Assembly (NCBI RefSeq): GCF_024256385.1
Contig: NZ_JAMLFW010000001.1
Location: forward strand, 1,054,001-1,118,000
Reading direction: 5' to 3'
Length of the DNA stretch: 64,000 bases
Source of the DNA: Anatilimnocola floriformis
GTDB lineage: Bacteria > Planctomycetota > Planctomycetia > Pirellulales > Pirellulaceae
Position 1 is the first letter of the stretch; the number at the start of each line of letters is the position of its first letter. Made by a program: the position numbers and the translations under genes. Below, one piece after another: positions 8,736 to 16,948 of the stretch. The notes under the pieces are model-generated. The model was not told where the DNA came from and ran no database searches. It was given only the letters and a program-made list of their open reading frames with translations.

Positions 8736-10055
8736 TCAATCCAGAAGCGAAGACTTGGTGAACCGCTTGAATTTTTGACCCGCGGGACGAGCTACAGCCA
8801 AGCTCGGCATATCGGAGCCAAGCTCGCGGATCGCGAACAGCACCGCCTCGCGCTGATCGTTCGCCGGCTCAGAAGTATTCTGCAGCGTTTCATGCAATTT
8901 GACTTCTTCCGGCGTCGCCAGTCGTTCGCGCAGGATGTAGTCAAATCGTTGCTTGACCGGCCAACGATCTGGACTCTGGACGTTTTGCATCACGGAAAAA
9001 TCTTGCCGCAGGTAGGTCGTGTCGGCCCGAATGAATTGCACCTTTCTCACCCCGTTGTAGTAGGCGTTATCCAGTGGGATCGTCCGACCGGGAACTGCAA
9101 TCGCTCCGCGCACATGATCGTTGAGCTCGAAGGAGGGAGCATGACAGAGCAGGCAATTGCGAAAGTGATTGACTTTGACTAGCTCCTTCACGAAGTAGCC
9201 CTCAATACCCCCCTGCTCTTTTTTGACGAGCGATGCGGGATCAGGTTGTTGCAAGAGTGCACCAAGATTGGCCCCCAGATCCTTCAGTTGCAGCGCTGCA
9301 ATGGCCTCGGCTGCGTGATCGACTACGGGCTGCCATGGCCATTGCATTCCCGCCAGCAAAACTCCTTGAAACTCTGTGGCCGGGCGAACTGCGAGCGCTC
9401 CGACTGCTTGTTCGCGCACTTGTGGCGAGAGATCAAAAATTGCTCGCTGAGCTAACGCCTGGCTGGCCTCTTTGCCGGGAATTCTGCTGAGCGTTTCCAC
9501 GAGGACCGCTCGCACCGGTGTGCGCTCGACTTGCAACAACTGGGTCAACGCGCGAACACTATACGGCTGACGCCAATCAAGTCTGCTCGGCGACGACTCT
9601 ACTTTTTCCTCGAGCAACTGCCGCAGCTTGGCTGCATCGGCATCGCCCTTAATTTTTGTGACGGTCAGATTATTTCGCAACTCGATCGAAGTCCGTTGCA
9701 ACCAAGTCGCCACCGGGTCGTCCAAACGATTCACCGTGTTACTCTGCCACGGGAGCGCGGTTGCCTGCGATTTGTTGAGACGCTGCGCATGCTGAAAATA
9801 CACCTGCATGCCGATGTCTGGCGCAACCTGCTTCGCTGCTTCCGCATCCAACTTCTCGAGGCTGGCGTCAAGCTTTAACGTAGCGGCCCGATCGAAGCCC
9901 AGTTCGGGCACTTCCTGCAACTCCCGCTGCAAATCCTCTTCCGAGGAAAGATCGAGCCGTTTGAAAGACGTCTCTTCAGCTTGCGATGAAGCAACGTGAA
10001 CTGCGGGAATGAAGAGAACCGCCCAAGCCGCACAGAATCGAAAGACATTCGCCAT
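8736..10055 (-). CDS. Exported HEAT-repeat protein with a c-type heme motif (copy 2)
   Basis: A 439-residue paralogue of the gene at 7231-8619, in the same order and orientation with a 116-bp gap. The start MANVFRFCAAWAVLFIPAV gives a signal peptide and is preferred to the longer ORF from 10115. Shared landmarks are SSEEDLQRELQEVPELGFDR, LPWQ, RIPGKEASQALAQRAIFDL, the heme motif CLLCH at 301-305, TTYLRQDFSVMQ and QRFDYILRERLATPEE. The pair clearly arose by tandem duplication and has diverged strongly outside these blocks. It probably acts in the periplasm. Function unknown. Confidence 0.8.
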   Translation of the reverse strand: MANVFRFCAAWAVLFIPAVHVASSQAEETSFKRLDLSSEEDLQRELQEVPELGFDRAATLKLDASLEKLDAEAAKQVAPDIGMQVYFQHAQRLNKSQATALPWQSNTVNRLDDPVATWLQRTSIELRNNLTVTKIKGDADAAKLRQLLEEKVESSPSRLDWRQPYSVRALTQLLQVERTPVRAVLVETLSRIPGKEASQALAQRAIFDLSPQVREQAVGALAVRPATEFQGVLLAGMQWPWQPVVDHAAEAIAALQLKDLGANLGALLQQPDPASLVKKEQGGIEGYFVKELVKVNHFRNCLLCHAPSFELNDHVRGAIAVPGRTIPLDNAYYNGVRKVQFIRADTTYLRQDFSVMQNVQSPDRWPVKQRFDYILRERLATPEEVKLHETLQNTSEPANDQREAVLFAIRELGSDMPSLAVARPAGQKFKRFTKSSLLD

Positions 10056-10133
10056 TGTGCCTCTCCCTGTAACTGCCCCACGCAGAAGATGTAAGGATAA
10101 AGCTTCCAGACGCAATGCACCAGATTTTTTTCC

Positions 10134-10529
10134 TCAAGCCAGATTCAATTGCCAGGACACGCCGAAGCGGTCGCTCACCCAGGCAAATTTGCGACTAAAG
10201 CCGTAATTATTCGGCGGCATGAGCACGCCGCCGTCGCTCGAAATTTTTGCAAAGGCGGCATCGAGCTCCGCTTCGCTTTCGCATTCCACAAACAGCGACA
10301 TGCTGGGCGTGAACGTGAACGCATGCACCGGTGGGCTGTCGAAGCACATCAGATCGAAGCCGGCAACCTGAATCAGCCCGCGCTTGATGGTCCCTTCGGC
10401 GCCGTGCTCGCCGGCCCCAAAGCGTTCGAGTTGCTTGATCGAAGAATTGGGAAACAGCGAAACATAAAAGTTCATCGCCTCTTCGCAGCGGCCGGTGAAC
10501 ATCAGAAAAGTAGTGAGTTTATTTGCCAT
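10134..10529 (-). CDS. VOC (glyoxalase/PhnB-like) superfamily protein
   Basis: A 131-residue protein. The start MANKLTTFLMFTGRCEEAM aligns with PhnB/3-demethylubiquinone-methyltransferase-like VOC proteins, which run ...FLMFxGxAEEAMNFYxSLFPxS. Other features are FDSPPVHAFTFTPSMSLFVEC in the middle and WVSDRFGVSWQLNL at the C-terminus. The longer ORF start at 10565 adds 12 residues that do not fit the family. The substrate cannot be deduced. It lies upstream of the HEAT/heme pair in the same direction. Confidence 0.85.
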   Translation of the reverse strand: MANKLTTFLMFTGRCEEAMNFYVSLFPNSSIKQLERFGAGEHGAEGTIKRGLIQVAGFDLMCFDSPPVHAFTFTPSMSLFVECESEAELDAAFAKISSDGGVLMPPNNYGFSRKFAWVSDRFGVSWQLNLA

Positions 10530-10574
10530 GCCGACGTTATAGCTTGGCCTGCGCGCCGCGTTCAACGGGCCTCA

Positions 10575-11150
10575 TCACTCTTGGCCAACCACGGCCGCGA
10601 CCCAGTACATCTGCTTATGCCCGCGAGCTTCGTACATGGCAACTTGGCATCGCGCGTCGCGCTCGCTCGTCGGTTCGCCGACGGTGAAGACGTTGCCGTT
10701 GTCGTCGATTCGCCAGACTTGAAAGGCGTGGAGGTTGGCGATCTCGGCCAGGCGATGAGGATAATACTTGGCGATAAGACTGAAATCATCATGGCCATCC
10801 GGGTTGTGAGGCCGAATTAAGTCCTGCTCGTGAAACGGCAGATGCCTGCGCGTATGTTCCCACTCCGGTGAATCAGGCGAGATGAGCGAAGCAACTCGCA
10901 GATGACCCGGATGCCAAGCCCGGATCAAAATTTGCAAACCACAGGGATACTCCCAAGCCCAAACGTCTACGTCTCCGATGCCGTCGTCCCAGCAGGTCAG
11001 CATTGGCGGTCCAACGATTTCCGCAATCTCCAGTCGTGAAAGCTTGCAACCGATCGGGGGACAAACATCTGCATCGAATGAGACTGGGAGCTTCAACTGC
11101 TTGGCCCCCCTCAGTTCACTGAATCCCGGCTCGCGAGGTCGATAGGCCAT
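10575..11150 (-). CDS. Hypothetical protein
   Basis: A 191-residue soluble protein with no signal peptide. I recognise no family. The sequence is rich in aromatic residues (DVWAWEYPCGLQILIRAW, KQMYWVAAVVGQE) and reads like a compact alpha/beta domain. The segment LIRPHNPDGHDDFSLIAKYYPHRLAEIA is distinctive and could be used for searching. It lies 27 bp downstream of the GNAT gene on the same strand, so the two may share a transcript. Confidence 0.6.
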   Translation of the reverse strand: MAYRPREPGFSELRGAKQLKLPVSFDADVCPPIGCKLSRLEIAEIVGPPMLTCWDDGIGDVDVWAWEYPCGLQILIRAWHPGHLRVASLISPDSPEWEHTRRHLPFHEQDLIRPHNPDGHDDFSLIAKYYPHRLAEIANLHAFQVWRIDDNGNVFTVGEPTSERDARCQVAMYEARGHKQMYWVAAVVGQE

Positions 11151-11177
11151 GGAAATGTTCCCTGTCGTGAATTGGAA

Positions 11178-11675
11178 TCACGGGTAAATGTTTCCCGGCC
11201 GTTTCAGAGTGACCGACCTCGGCTGAAAGCCAAACCTCGCATAAAACCGCACGGCGTCTTCGTTACATGCGAGGGCCTCGATCGCAATGTCATCCACCGC
11301 GCGCTCGGCAAACCACGCGAGCGAAGATTGCATCAGCGCGTCGCCGATGCCTTGCTTGCGAAATTCCGCTTCGACAAAGAGCGAATCGATCTCACCACGG
11401 CCATTGGCTTCGATCGTGCAGATGCTGTAGCCCACGTCGCGATCGTCGACACTTGCCAAGGCGATGAAGTGGCCGTGCGTTCCTTTGGCAATCAGCGCTA
11501 CCCGCCGATCAGTAAATTCCCAAGTCAGTCCCTTGCGCCACTGCGGCGCCAGTTGAAAATGAAAATCCCGCGTCTGATTCCACAGTGGTTCGACGCGATC
11601 GAGCAATTCCCAGCCACCTTGAATGAGTGTGGCATCGCTTCGAACCGTTCGGATGGTTTGCTCTTCGGCAGGCAT
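11178..11675 (-). CDS. GNAT family N-acetyltransferase
   Basis: A 165-residue acetyl-CoA-dependent acyltransferase. The acetyl-CoA loop is seen as VEAEFRKQGIGDALMQSSL (RxxGxG/A motif), preceded by the beta strand GEIDSLFV and followed by AIEALACNEDAVRFYARFG, the C-terminal GNAT motif. The length fits a single-domain GNAT enzyme. The substrate is unknown; the neighbours give no clue. The start MPAEEQTIRTV is the only ATG that keeps the full N-terminal strand. Confidence 0.85.
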   Translation of the reverse strand: MPAEEQTIRTVRSDATLIQGGWELLDRVEPLWNQTRDFHFQLAPQWRKGLTWEFTDRRVALIAKGTHGHFIALASVDDRDVGYSICTIEANGRGEIDSLFVEAEFRKQGIGDALMQSSLAWFAERAVDDIAIEALACNEDAVRFYARFGFQPRSVTLKRPGNIYP

Positions 11676-11711
11676 GCTCGTCGGTCCTCCGCGATGCTAC
11701 TCAGTGCTCGT

Positions 11712-12134
11712 CTATAAGCATGACATTTCGTAGCCACGTTGGTTCGCGGCAATCCACAGGCAATACCAGACCCAGCCGCTGAAAACCAACATGAGGAGGC
11801 CGGCGAAAATAAATCCACGCGGCGATTGCGAGCCCTTTTCCATCGAACTCAGGGCAAGGTCTGGCCGCAAAAAACAAACGCAAGCTTTGAGAATGAGCAG
11901 CCAGCCAAACGTCGTGACGATGGATCCTGGCCAACTCCACGAACCGTGCCCAGCGATGATCGCGCCGGGAATCAAGCTCAGTCCGCCATTAATGAACGCG
12001 CCCGACCGACCACAGCGATGCAACTGTCGGAATGTTTCACACCAATCATGCGGCCGGAGCAAATGCGACAAGCCAATGACGAGAGAGGTGATGGCCAGGA
12101 ATGACTCGATGGCGTGTTCGAGCGATGGAGTCAT
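11712..12134 (-). CDS. Small integral membrane protein
   Basis: A 140-residue protein from the ATG at 12134 (MTPSLEHAIESFLAITS). Four hydrophobic segments can be seen: ESFLAITSLVIGLSHLL, FINGGLSLIPGAIIAGH, IVTTFGWLLILKACVCFL and GFIFAGLLMLVFSGWVWYCL. No family recognised. The start overlaps the stop of the Uma2 stump upstream by four bases (ATGA), so translation may be coupled to that remnant. Confidence 0.6.
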   Translation of the reverse strand: MTPSLEHAIESFLAITSLVIGLSHLLRPHDWCETFRQLHRCGRSGAFINGGLSLIPGAIIAGHGSWSWPGSIVTTFGWLLILKACVCFLRPDLALSSMEKGSQSPRGFIFAGLLMLVFSGWVWYCLWIAANQRGYEMSCL

Positions 12135-12346
12135 GCTCGATCGGCCGCCTGCGCGAGTTGTCCAGAGACCGGAGGGACCATGATGTAAACGATCCATTCG
12201 ACGAGTTCGGCCTTGATGTGCTTCGGCGCGAGATGATACCGCTGCTCGAATTCATCACGACTCAAGCGATCGCCCGATTGCAGTGGCGGCATCGGAGGCG
12301 AATCTGGAGTGAACAGCACGGAAGTTTGTGGAGATGTGACGGACAT
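12131..12346 (-). pseudogene. Truncated Uma2 gene (N-terminal stump only)
   Basis: A 71-codon ORF. Its residues 19-60 ([20 protein letters not shown] to VYIMVPPVS) match the N-terminus of the intact Uma2 proteins at 14153 and 23780, which have [20 protein letters not shown] and [20 protein letters not shown]. After PPVS the homology stops and the ORF ends with an unrelated short tail (GQLAQAADRA). All catalytic residues are missing. It lies 109 bp behind the stop of the HEAT gene at 12456, on the same strand. It is either a decayed copy or a deletion remnant. Confidence 0.8.
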
Positions 12347-12455
12347 GACAGCACTCGACTGTATGGTGGCCTTAGGTGAACTCGGCGACGAGCCAAATTC
12401 AGACTGAGTACGTCGTTTTTGATCTGCGAGATTCAGGAGCTATTTCCTAGGTTAT

Positions 12456-13994
12456 CTATTCGATTGCCTTGATCGCATCTCTCGCCGCAGTCCGCACACC
12501 TTCAGACGAATGATTCAACATTCCTTCCAGAGCGGTCTTCGCGGATCTGGAATTCTGTCCCAGTGCCCCAAGGATATTCGCACAGGACTCAGCAATCGAT
12601 GGCGTTTCTGTCAGTCCGCCAATAAGCAACGAAACCACGGACGTCGCATTGCTAATTCCGAGCGTAATAAGTTTTCGCTCGCCCATCCACGCTAGTTTAT
12701 CTTCTGAGTGCATTGCAATTCGATAAACCGTCACCGCATTGCTACTGTTCAAGCCTTCGATGAACTCAATCGCCGCTCGGGCATCGGATTCTCTCGACGC
12801 AACGGCTCCCAACGCTGTTGTCGAACCCAACGCCCACAGTGCAAGGTATTTCAATGCGCGACAAATCTTGCCACGCACGTGAACGTCTTCTTCAATCGTG
12901 AGTCGACTTGCCAGGGCATCTACTGCAATTGGCGCTGTATTATTCAATTCTCGTTCAAGAATCGCATAGGCCTCGCGGTCCTTGCGTATCTTTGCTTTGA
13001 AAATGGCAACGATTGCCAAGTCGCCAAGGTGAAATGCTACGTTGCCGCGAAAGTTCGCATCCGATTCATCAAGAAGCCGACTAACCGCTTCCATCGCGGC
13101 GGGTATTTGCCGCGCTATCGTCAGACCACGTTTGAGGGCAAGTTTACGAACTTCGGTACTCGTGCTTTCCAACAGCAATTTTAGAAGCCCGGCGCCCGCA
13201 GTCCCATTTTCCAAGAGCTTGTCGAGTGCCGAATCTATTACGAATTCCTGCGTCGCGAAATTGCCTTCTTCCTGCGGAAGCTGTGCGAACAATTGGGAGT
13301 CATTTGCCGCCAACTGTTCAATTATGAGGAGCACATGCTCCGGAACAGCGGACTGCTCCAAGTGAACGCATGCCATCGCAGCCGTGAGGCGAACGAGCGC
13401 CGTTGGTTCGTGTACCGACAATTCGGCGAAAAATGCCTTGTCTTCAATTCGATTGAGAACCGCCAGTAACAGCGCCATAGCAGCGCGGTCATGTGCAACT
13501 GGCTCAGCGGCAATTTGATTTCGCAGCACCGACGCCACTTGATCGCGGCGACTGAAGCACAAAGTCAAAAGTCGCGCTGCTCTGCGTCGTACGACGCTAT
13601 CGGGATCGTTTAGGAGCGGCAGGTAAACATCAAATCCATCGTCCATGGATTGCCGTGTTGGAATCTCGAACGGCGGCGCTCGCTTTGGATGCGATGAGTA
13701 GTACGGCATCCAATTTTCAAAGTCTGGTGAGTACCGGAATAGCTGTTTCAGAAACTCCGCTTTGTCGGGCAGAGAATCGCATTTCAGCAACTCAATAAGA
13801 AACGGTACGACTTCGGGAGTTGCGTCGTAGATCGTTCCCTGATGTCGAACGCTATTGAATAAATTCTCCCATGCCTGATTGCGAATCGTGGCTTGTGGTG
13901 AAGCCAGTGCGCGAATCATATCCGGCACGTCAGACGCATCTCCATACGCATGGCTGAGGCTTTGCCAATCGACTTCCGCTAACCGTTCGAGCAT
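12456..13994 (-). CDS. HEAT-repeat protein
   Basis: A 512-residue protein made almost entirely of two-helix repeats (for example LLNDPDSVVRRRAARLLTL, LLDESDANFRGNVAFHLGDL and MLNHSSEGVRTAARDAIKAI), with no signal peptide or membrane segment. The N-terminus MLERLAEVDWQSLSHAYGDA leads directly into the repeats. HEAT arrays act as scaffolds; no enzymatic domain is seen. Its ATG lies only 21 bp after the stop codon of the detached aspS tail, which suggests it was once the gene directly downstream of aspS. Confidence 0.8.
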   Translation of the reverse strand: MLERLAEVDWQSLSHAYGDASDVPDMIRALASPQATIRNQAWENLFNSVRHQGTIYDATPEVVPFLIELLKCDSLPDKAEFLKQLFRYSPDFENWMPYYSSHPKRAPPFEIPTRQSMDDGFDVYLPLLNDPDSVVRRRAARLLTLCFSRRDQVASVLRNQIAAEPVAHDRAAMALLLAVLNRIEDKAFFAELSVHEPTALVRLTAAMACVHLEQSAVPEHVLLIIEQLAANDSQLFAQLPQEEGNFATQEFVIDSALDKLLENGTAGAGLLKLLLESTSTEVRKLALKRGLTIARQIPAAMEAVSRLLDESDANFRGNVAFHLGDLAIVAIFKAKIRKDREAYAILERELNNTAPIAVDALASRLTIEEDVHVRGKICRALKYLALWALGSTTALGAVASRESDARAAIEFIEGLNSSNAVTVYRIAMHSEDKLAWMGERKLITLGISNATSVVSLLIGGLTETPSIAESCANILGALGQNSRSAKTALEGMLNHSSEGVRTAARDAIKAIE

Positions 13995-14015
13995 CGGGAC
14001 GAGCCTATTTCGAAT

Positions 14016-14140
14016 TTACGTTCCTTCCGGCGTCGCGATGCGAATCCACAACTCCCGCAGCTGCTTTGTATCGACTTCATTAGGCGTTCCCGTCATCAAT
14101 TCCGCGGCCATCTGCGTTTTCGGGAACGCGATCTCGTCGC
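14016..14140 (-). pseudogene. Detached duplicate of the aspS 3' end
   Basis: About 125 bp that aligns, without gaps, to the last 40 codons of aspS at 14986-15110. By hand I count about 89 of 110 identical bases. In frame it reads [20 protein letters not shown] then [18 protein letters not shown]-stop, against IAFPKTQKAADMMTEAPNEV and DLKQLRELGIRIATSEVK-stop in aspS. Similarity ends abruptly at about 14140, 12 bp after the stop of the Uma2 gene. There is no start codon, so it is not a gene by itself. It lies between Uma2 and the HEAT gene. Confidence 0.9.
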
Positions 14141-14152
14141 AGACTACCTTCG

Positions 14153-14872
14153 CTATTTGCGGGTTAGCGTAGCTACAAATTCCTGATGTTCAGCAGCGGC
14201 CAGTCCTTGTTGCAGAATTTGCAGGACGCGCGCTTGATTGCCACTCAACAAGGCCGTGGGGTCGAGCCAAAGTCCGGGAAAGGTACTGCTTTTCAGCAGG
14301 CCTTCAGAATCTGGCGACTGCCGCACAAATTGGCCGTCTTTCAATTGAAACCAATCGATCATCCGATCCCAGGTTCTCCACACGACATACTCCCGCACGC
14401 CGCAGCGGCGGTAGGCGTCGAGCTTGTCGTGCAAATCGTAGCTCGCACTGGAGGCCGCGATTTCGGCCACGAATTCCGGCGCACCTTCGACGAAGTCGTC
14501 CTGGCTGGTTCGAGACTGACCTCCATGCTGCGGCAGGATGCGGAGGAGAGCGTCAGGTTGTGGTTCGCTATCGGCGTCAAGCCGAACCGTGCCGTTGTCT
14601 CCAGCGACGACGCCGGGCGTATAGGCTGCATACACGCCGAGCCACGTGACGAAGCGGACATGTGGCTGTGAATGCCCTTCATCCGAAACCGGTGGCGGCG
14701 TCACGTAGACGACTCCCTTAATCAGTTCGCATTTGACCTTGGCTGACATCGCCTTGTAACGCCGTTCGAACTCATCGCGCGAGAGTCGGTCTCCGGACTG
14801 TAAGGGTGGAACCCGCGCTGCGGCGGGTACCAGTCCCGACAAATTTACTGAGGTACCGGTAACGGTCGACAT
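14153..14872 (-). CDS. Uma2 family (DUF820) nuclease-like protein
   Basis: A 239-residue Uma2 protein. The start [14 protein letters not shown] is preferred to 14914 because it matches the leader of the paralogue at 23780 in spacing. It carries [18 protein letters not shown], then [20 protein letters not shown] with the candidate Asp, [21 protein letters not shown] with the candidate Glu and Lys, and [17 protein letters not shown]. The core residues are intact. It sits 113 bp behind the aspS stop, and the duplicated aspS tail follows its own stop by 12 bp. That flanking duplication suggests it arrived as an insertion. Confidence 0.88.
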   Translation of the reverse strand: MSTVTGTSVNLSGLVPAAARVPPLQSGDRLSRDEFERRYKAMSAKVKCELIKGVVYVTPPPVSDEGHSQPHVRFVTWLGVYAAYTPGVVAGDNGTVRLDADSEPQPDALLRILPQHGGQSRTSQDDFVEGAPEFVAEIAASSASYDLHDKLDAYRRCGVREYVVWRTWDRMIDWFQLKDGQFVRQSPDSEGLLKSSTFPGLWLDPTALLSGNQARVLQILQQGLAAAEHQEFVATLTRK

Positions 14873-14985
14873 GACGTTAACTTTGTCGGGGAAGGGAGTG
14901 TCCAACAAGTGCATTCTAAGCTGGCCTGGAATGAATGGCCAACTTCACACGATCGCCAGTCAACAATGTCGCGCAATTGCGATTG

Positions 14986-16761
14986 CTACTTCACCTCGCT
15001 CGTCGCAATGCGAATTCCCAACTCCCGCAGCTGCTTCAGATCCACTTCATTCGGCGCTTCGGTCATCATGTCCGCGGCTTTTTGCGTTTTGGGGAATGCA
15101 ATCACTTCGCGGATGTTGTCGAGGCCGCCGAAGAGCATGATGCAGCGGTCGATGCCCAGCGCGATACCGCCGTGGGGCGGTGCGCCCATTTGCAGGGCGT
15201 CGAGGAGGAAGCCAAAACGGTTCTTGGCCGTTTCGGCGTCGATGCCGAGCAGGCCGAAAACTTTGCTCTGCGTGGCGCTGTCGTGGATTCGGATCGTGCC
15301 GCCGCCGGCTTCGCTGCCGTTGATGACCAGGTCGTAGGCCACCGCGCGGGCTTTGCCGGGATCGGTTTCCAGCATCGGAATGTCCTGCGGCCGCGGCGCG
15401 GTGAAGGGATGGTGCATGCTGTTCCAGCGCTTCTCTTCGTTGTCGAATTCGAACATCGGAAACTCGACGATCCACGAAAAGCTGTAGCTCTTCGGGTCGT
15501 AGAGCTTCAGATCGACCCCCACCTTCTTGCGAATGTTGTGCAGGGCCTTGCAGCTGACGGCCCAGGTGTCGGCGACGAAGAACATAATGTCGCCCGGCTT
15601 GGCGCCCATGCGTTCCTTGATCGCGGTCAGTTGCTCTTCCGTAAAATTCTTGGCGATCGGCGAGAAGAGCTTGCCGTCTGGTTCGACGCGGAACCAAGCG
15701 AGCCCCTTGGCTTCGAACTGCTTGACGAACTCTGTCAGTTCATCGATCAGCTTGCGCGAATAAAACGCAGCGCCGCCGGGAGCGTTAATGCCTCGGACCT
15801 TCTTGCCGGCATCGGCAGTTTCTTTGAAGACGCGGAAATCGCACTTGGCGGCGATGTCGGTGCAGTCGATCAGTTCGCAGCCGTAGCGAAGGTCGGGCGC
15901 ATCATGGCCGAAGCGTTCCATGGCTTCGTCCCAAGTCATGTGCGGCAACGGCAATTTCAGATCCATGCCAAGGAATTTCTTGGCCAGCCGCAACATGAGG
16001 CCGTCGATCATGTTGATGACGTCGTGATGCGTGACGAACGACATTTCGAGGTCGAGCTGCGTGAACTCCGGTTGGCGGTCGGCGCGCAGGTCTTCGTCGC
16101 GGAAGCAGCGGGCTACTTGCACGTAGCGGTCGTAACCAGCGACCATCAAGATCTGCTTGTAGAGCTGCGGTGATTGCGGCAGCGCATAGAACATGCCGTT
16201 GTGGACGCGACTCGGCACGAGATAATCGCGAGCGCCTTCGGGGGTGCTGCGGCCGAGGATCGGCGTTTCCACATCCAGAAAATCGTTCTCGGCGAAATAG
16301 TTCCGCATCTCGAGAATGATGTCGTTACGGAGTTTCAAAGCCGTTTGCATCTCTGGCCGGCGGAGATCGAGATAGCGATACTTCAGCCGCAGGTCTTCAC
16401 CCGGCAAATCTTTTTGCGTCGGGCTGAACGGTGCGTTGTTCGATTTATTCAGCAATTCGAACTTCGTCACGCGGAGTTCGATTTCGCCAGTGCCGATCTT
16501 GGCATTGATCGTTCCCTCGGGCCGCTTGGCAACTTTGCCGGTGACCTTGATCACGTCCTCGCCGCGGATCTTGCGCGATTCCTCGAGCTGGGCCGCGCCA
16601 CCTTCGGGAGCGAACACCACCTGGGTCTTGCCGTAGCGGTCGCGGAGATCGATGAAGAGCGTGCCGCCGTGGTCGCGATTGGTATCGACCCAACCGCAGA
16701 GGGTAACTTCCTGCCCCACCTGTTCCGCCCGCAACTGCCCGCAAGTATGAGTCCGCAACAA
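14986..16761 (-). CDS. aspS: Aspartyl-tRNA synthetase (bacterial type, probably non-discriminating)
   Basis: A 591-residue class IIb synthetase of normal bacterial length. Order: OB-fold anticodon-binding domain (LCGWVDTNRDHGGTLFIDL), motif 2 region (FRDEDLRADRQPEFTQLDLE), GAD insertion domain and motif 3 (GIALGIDRCIMLFGG). Residue 31 is His in RDHGG, as in non-discriminating AspRS enzymes such as that of Pseudomonas; the strictly Asp-specific E. coli enzyme has Leu there. With gatA and gatB nearby, it probably also charges tRNA(Asn) with Asp for later amidation (inference). Its 3' end has a displaced duplicate at 14016-14140. Confidence 0.97.
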   Translation of the reverse strand: MLRTHTCGQLRAEQVGQEVTLCGWVDTNRDHGGTLFIDLRDRYGKTQVVFAPEGGAAQLEESRKIRGEDVIKVTGKVAKRPEGTINAKIGTGEIELRVTKFELLNKSNNAPFSPTQKDLPGEDLRLKYRYLDLRRPEMQTALKLRNDIILEMRNYFAENDFLDVETPILGRSTPEGARDYLVPSRVHNGMFYALPQSPQLYKQILMVAGYDRYVQVARCFRDEDLRADRQPEFTQLDLEMSFVTHHDVINMIDGLMLRLAKKFLGMDLKLPLPHMTWDEAMERFGHDAPDLRYGCELIDCTDIAAKCDFRVFKETADAGKKVRGINAPGGAAFYSRKLIDELTEFVKQFEAKGLAWFRVEPDGKLFSPIAKNFTEEQLTAIKERMGAKPGDIMFFVADTWAVSCKALHNIRKKVGVDLKLYDPKSYSFSWIVEFPMFEFDNEEKRWNSMHHPFTAPRPQDIPMLETDPGKARAVAYDLVINGSEAGGGTIRIHDSATQSKVFGLLGIDAETAKNRFGFLLDALQMGAPPHGGIALGIDRCIMLFGGLDNIREVIAFPKTQKAADMMTEAPNEVDLKQLRELGIRIATSEVK

Positions 16762-16948
16762 AGGAACCTCCGTCCGTAAAACGAATATCGCCGTGCTTTT
16801 AAGTGCTGTACTTTTGCTGAAAAGTGAACCCGACAGTTTAAACGGAATGGCAGCGGGCGCAAAGGTTCACTTCACGCGGCCAAAATAGCCCATTTTGAAC
16901 CAAACTGGGCGCTTTGATCGACCGAAACGGCCGGCCGCCACCAACGAT

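Noticed and set aside
14935-16173. 412-aa plus-strand ORF antisense to aspS
   Set aside because: Shadow of aspS; no recognisable motif, while the minus strand encodes an intact synthetase.
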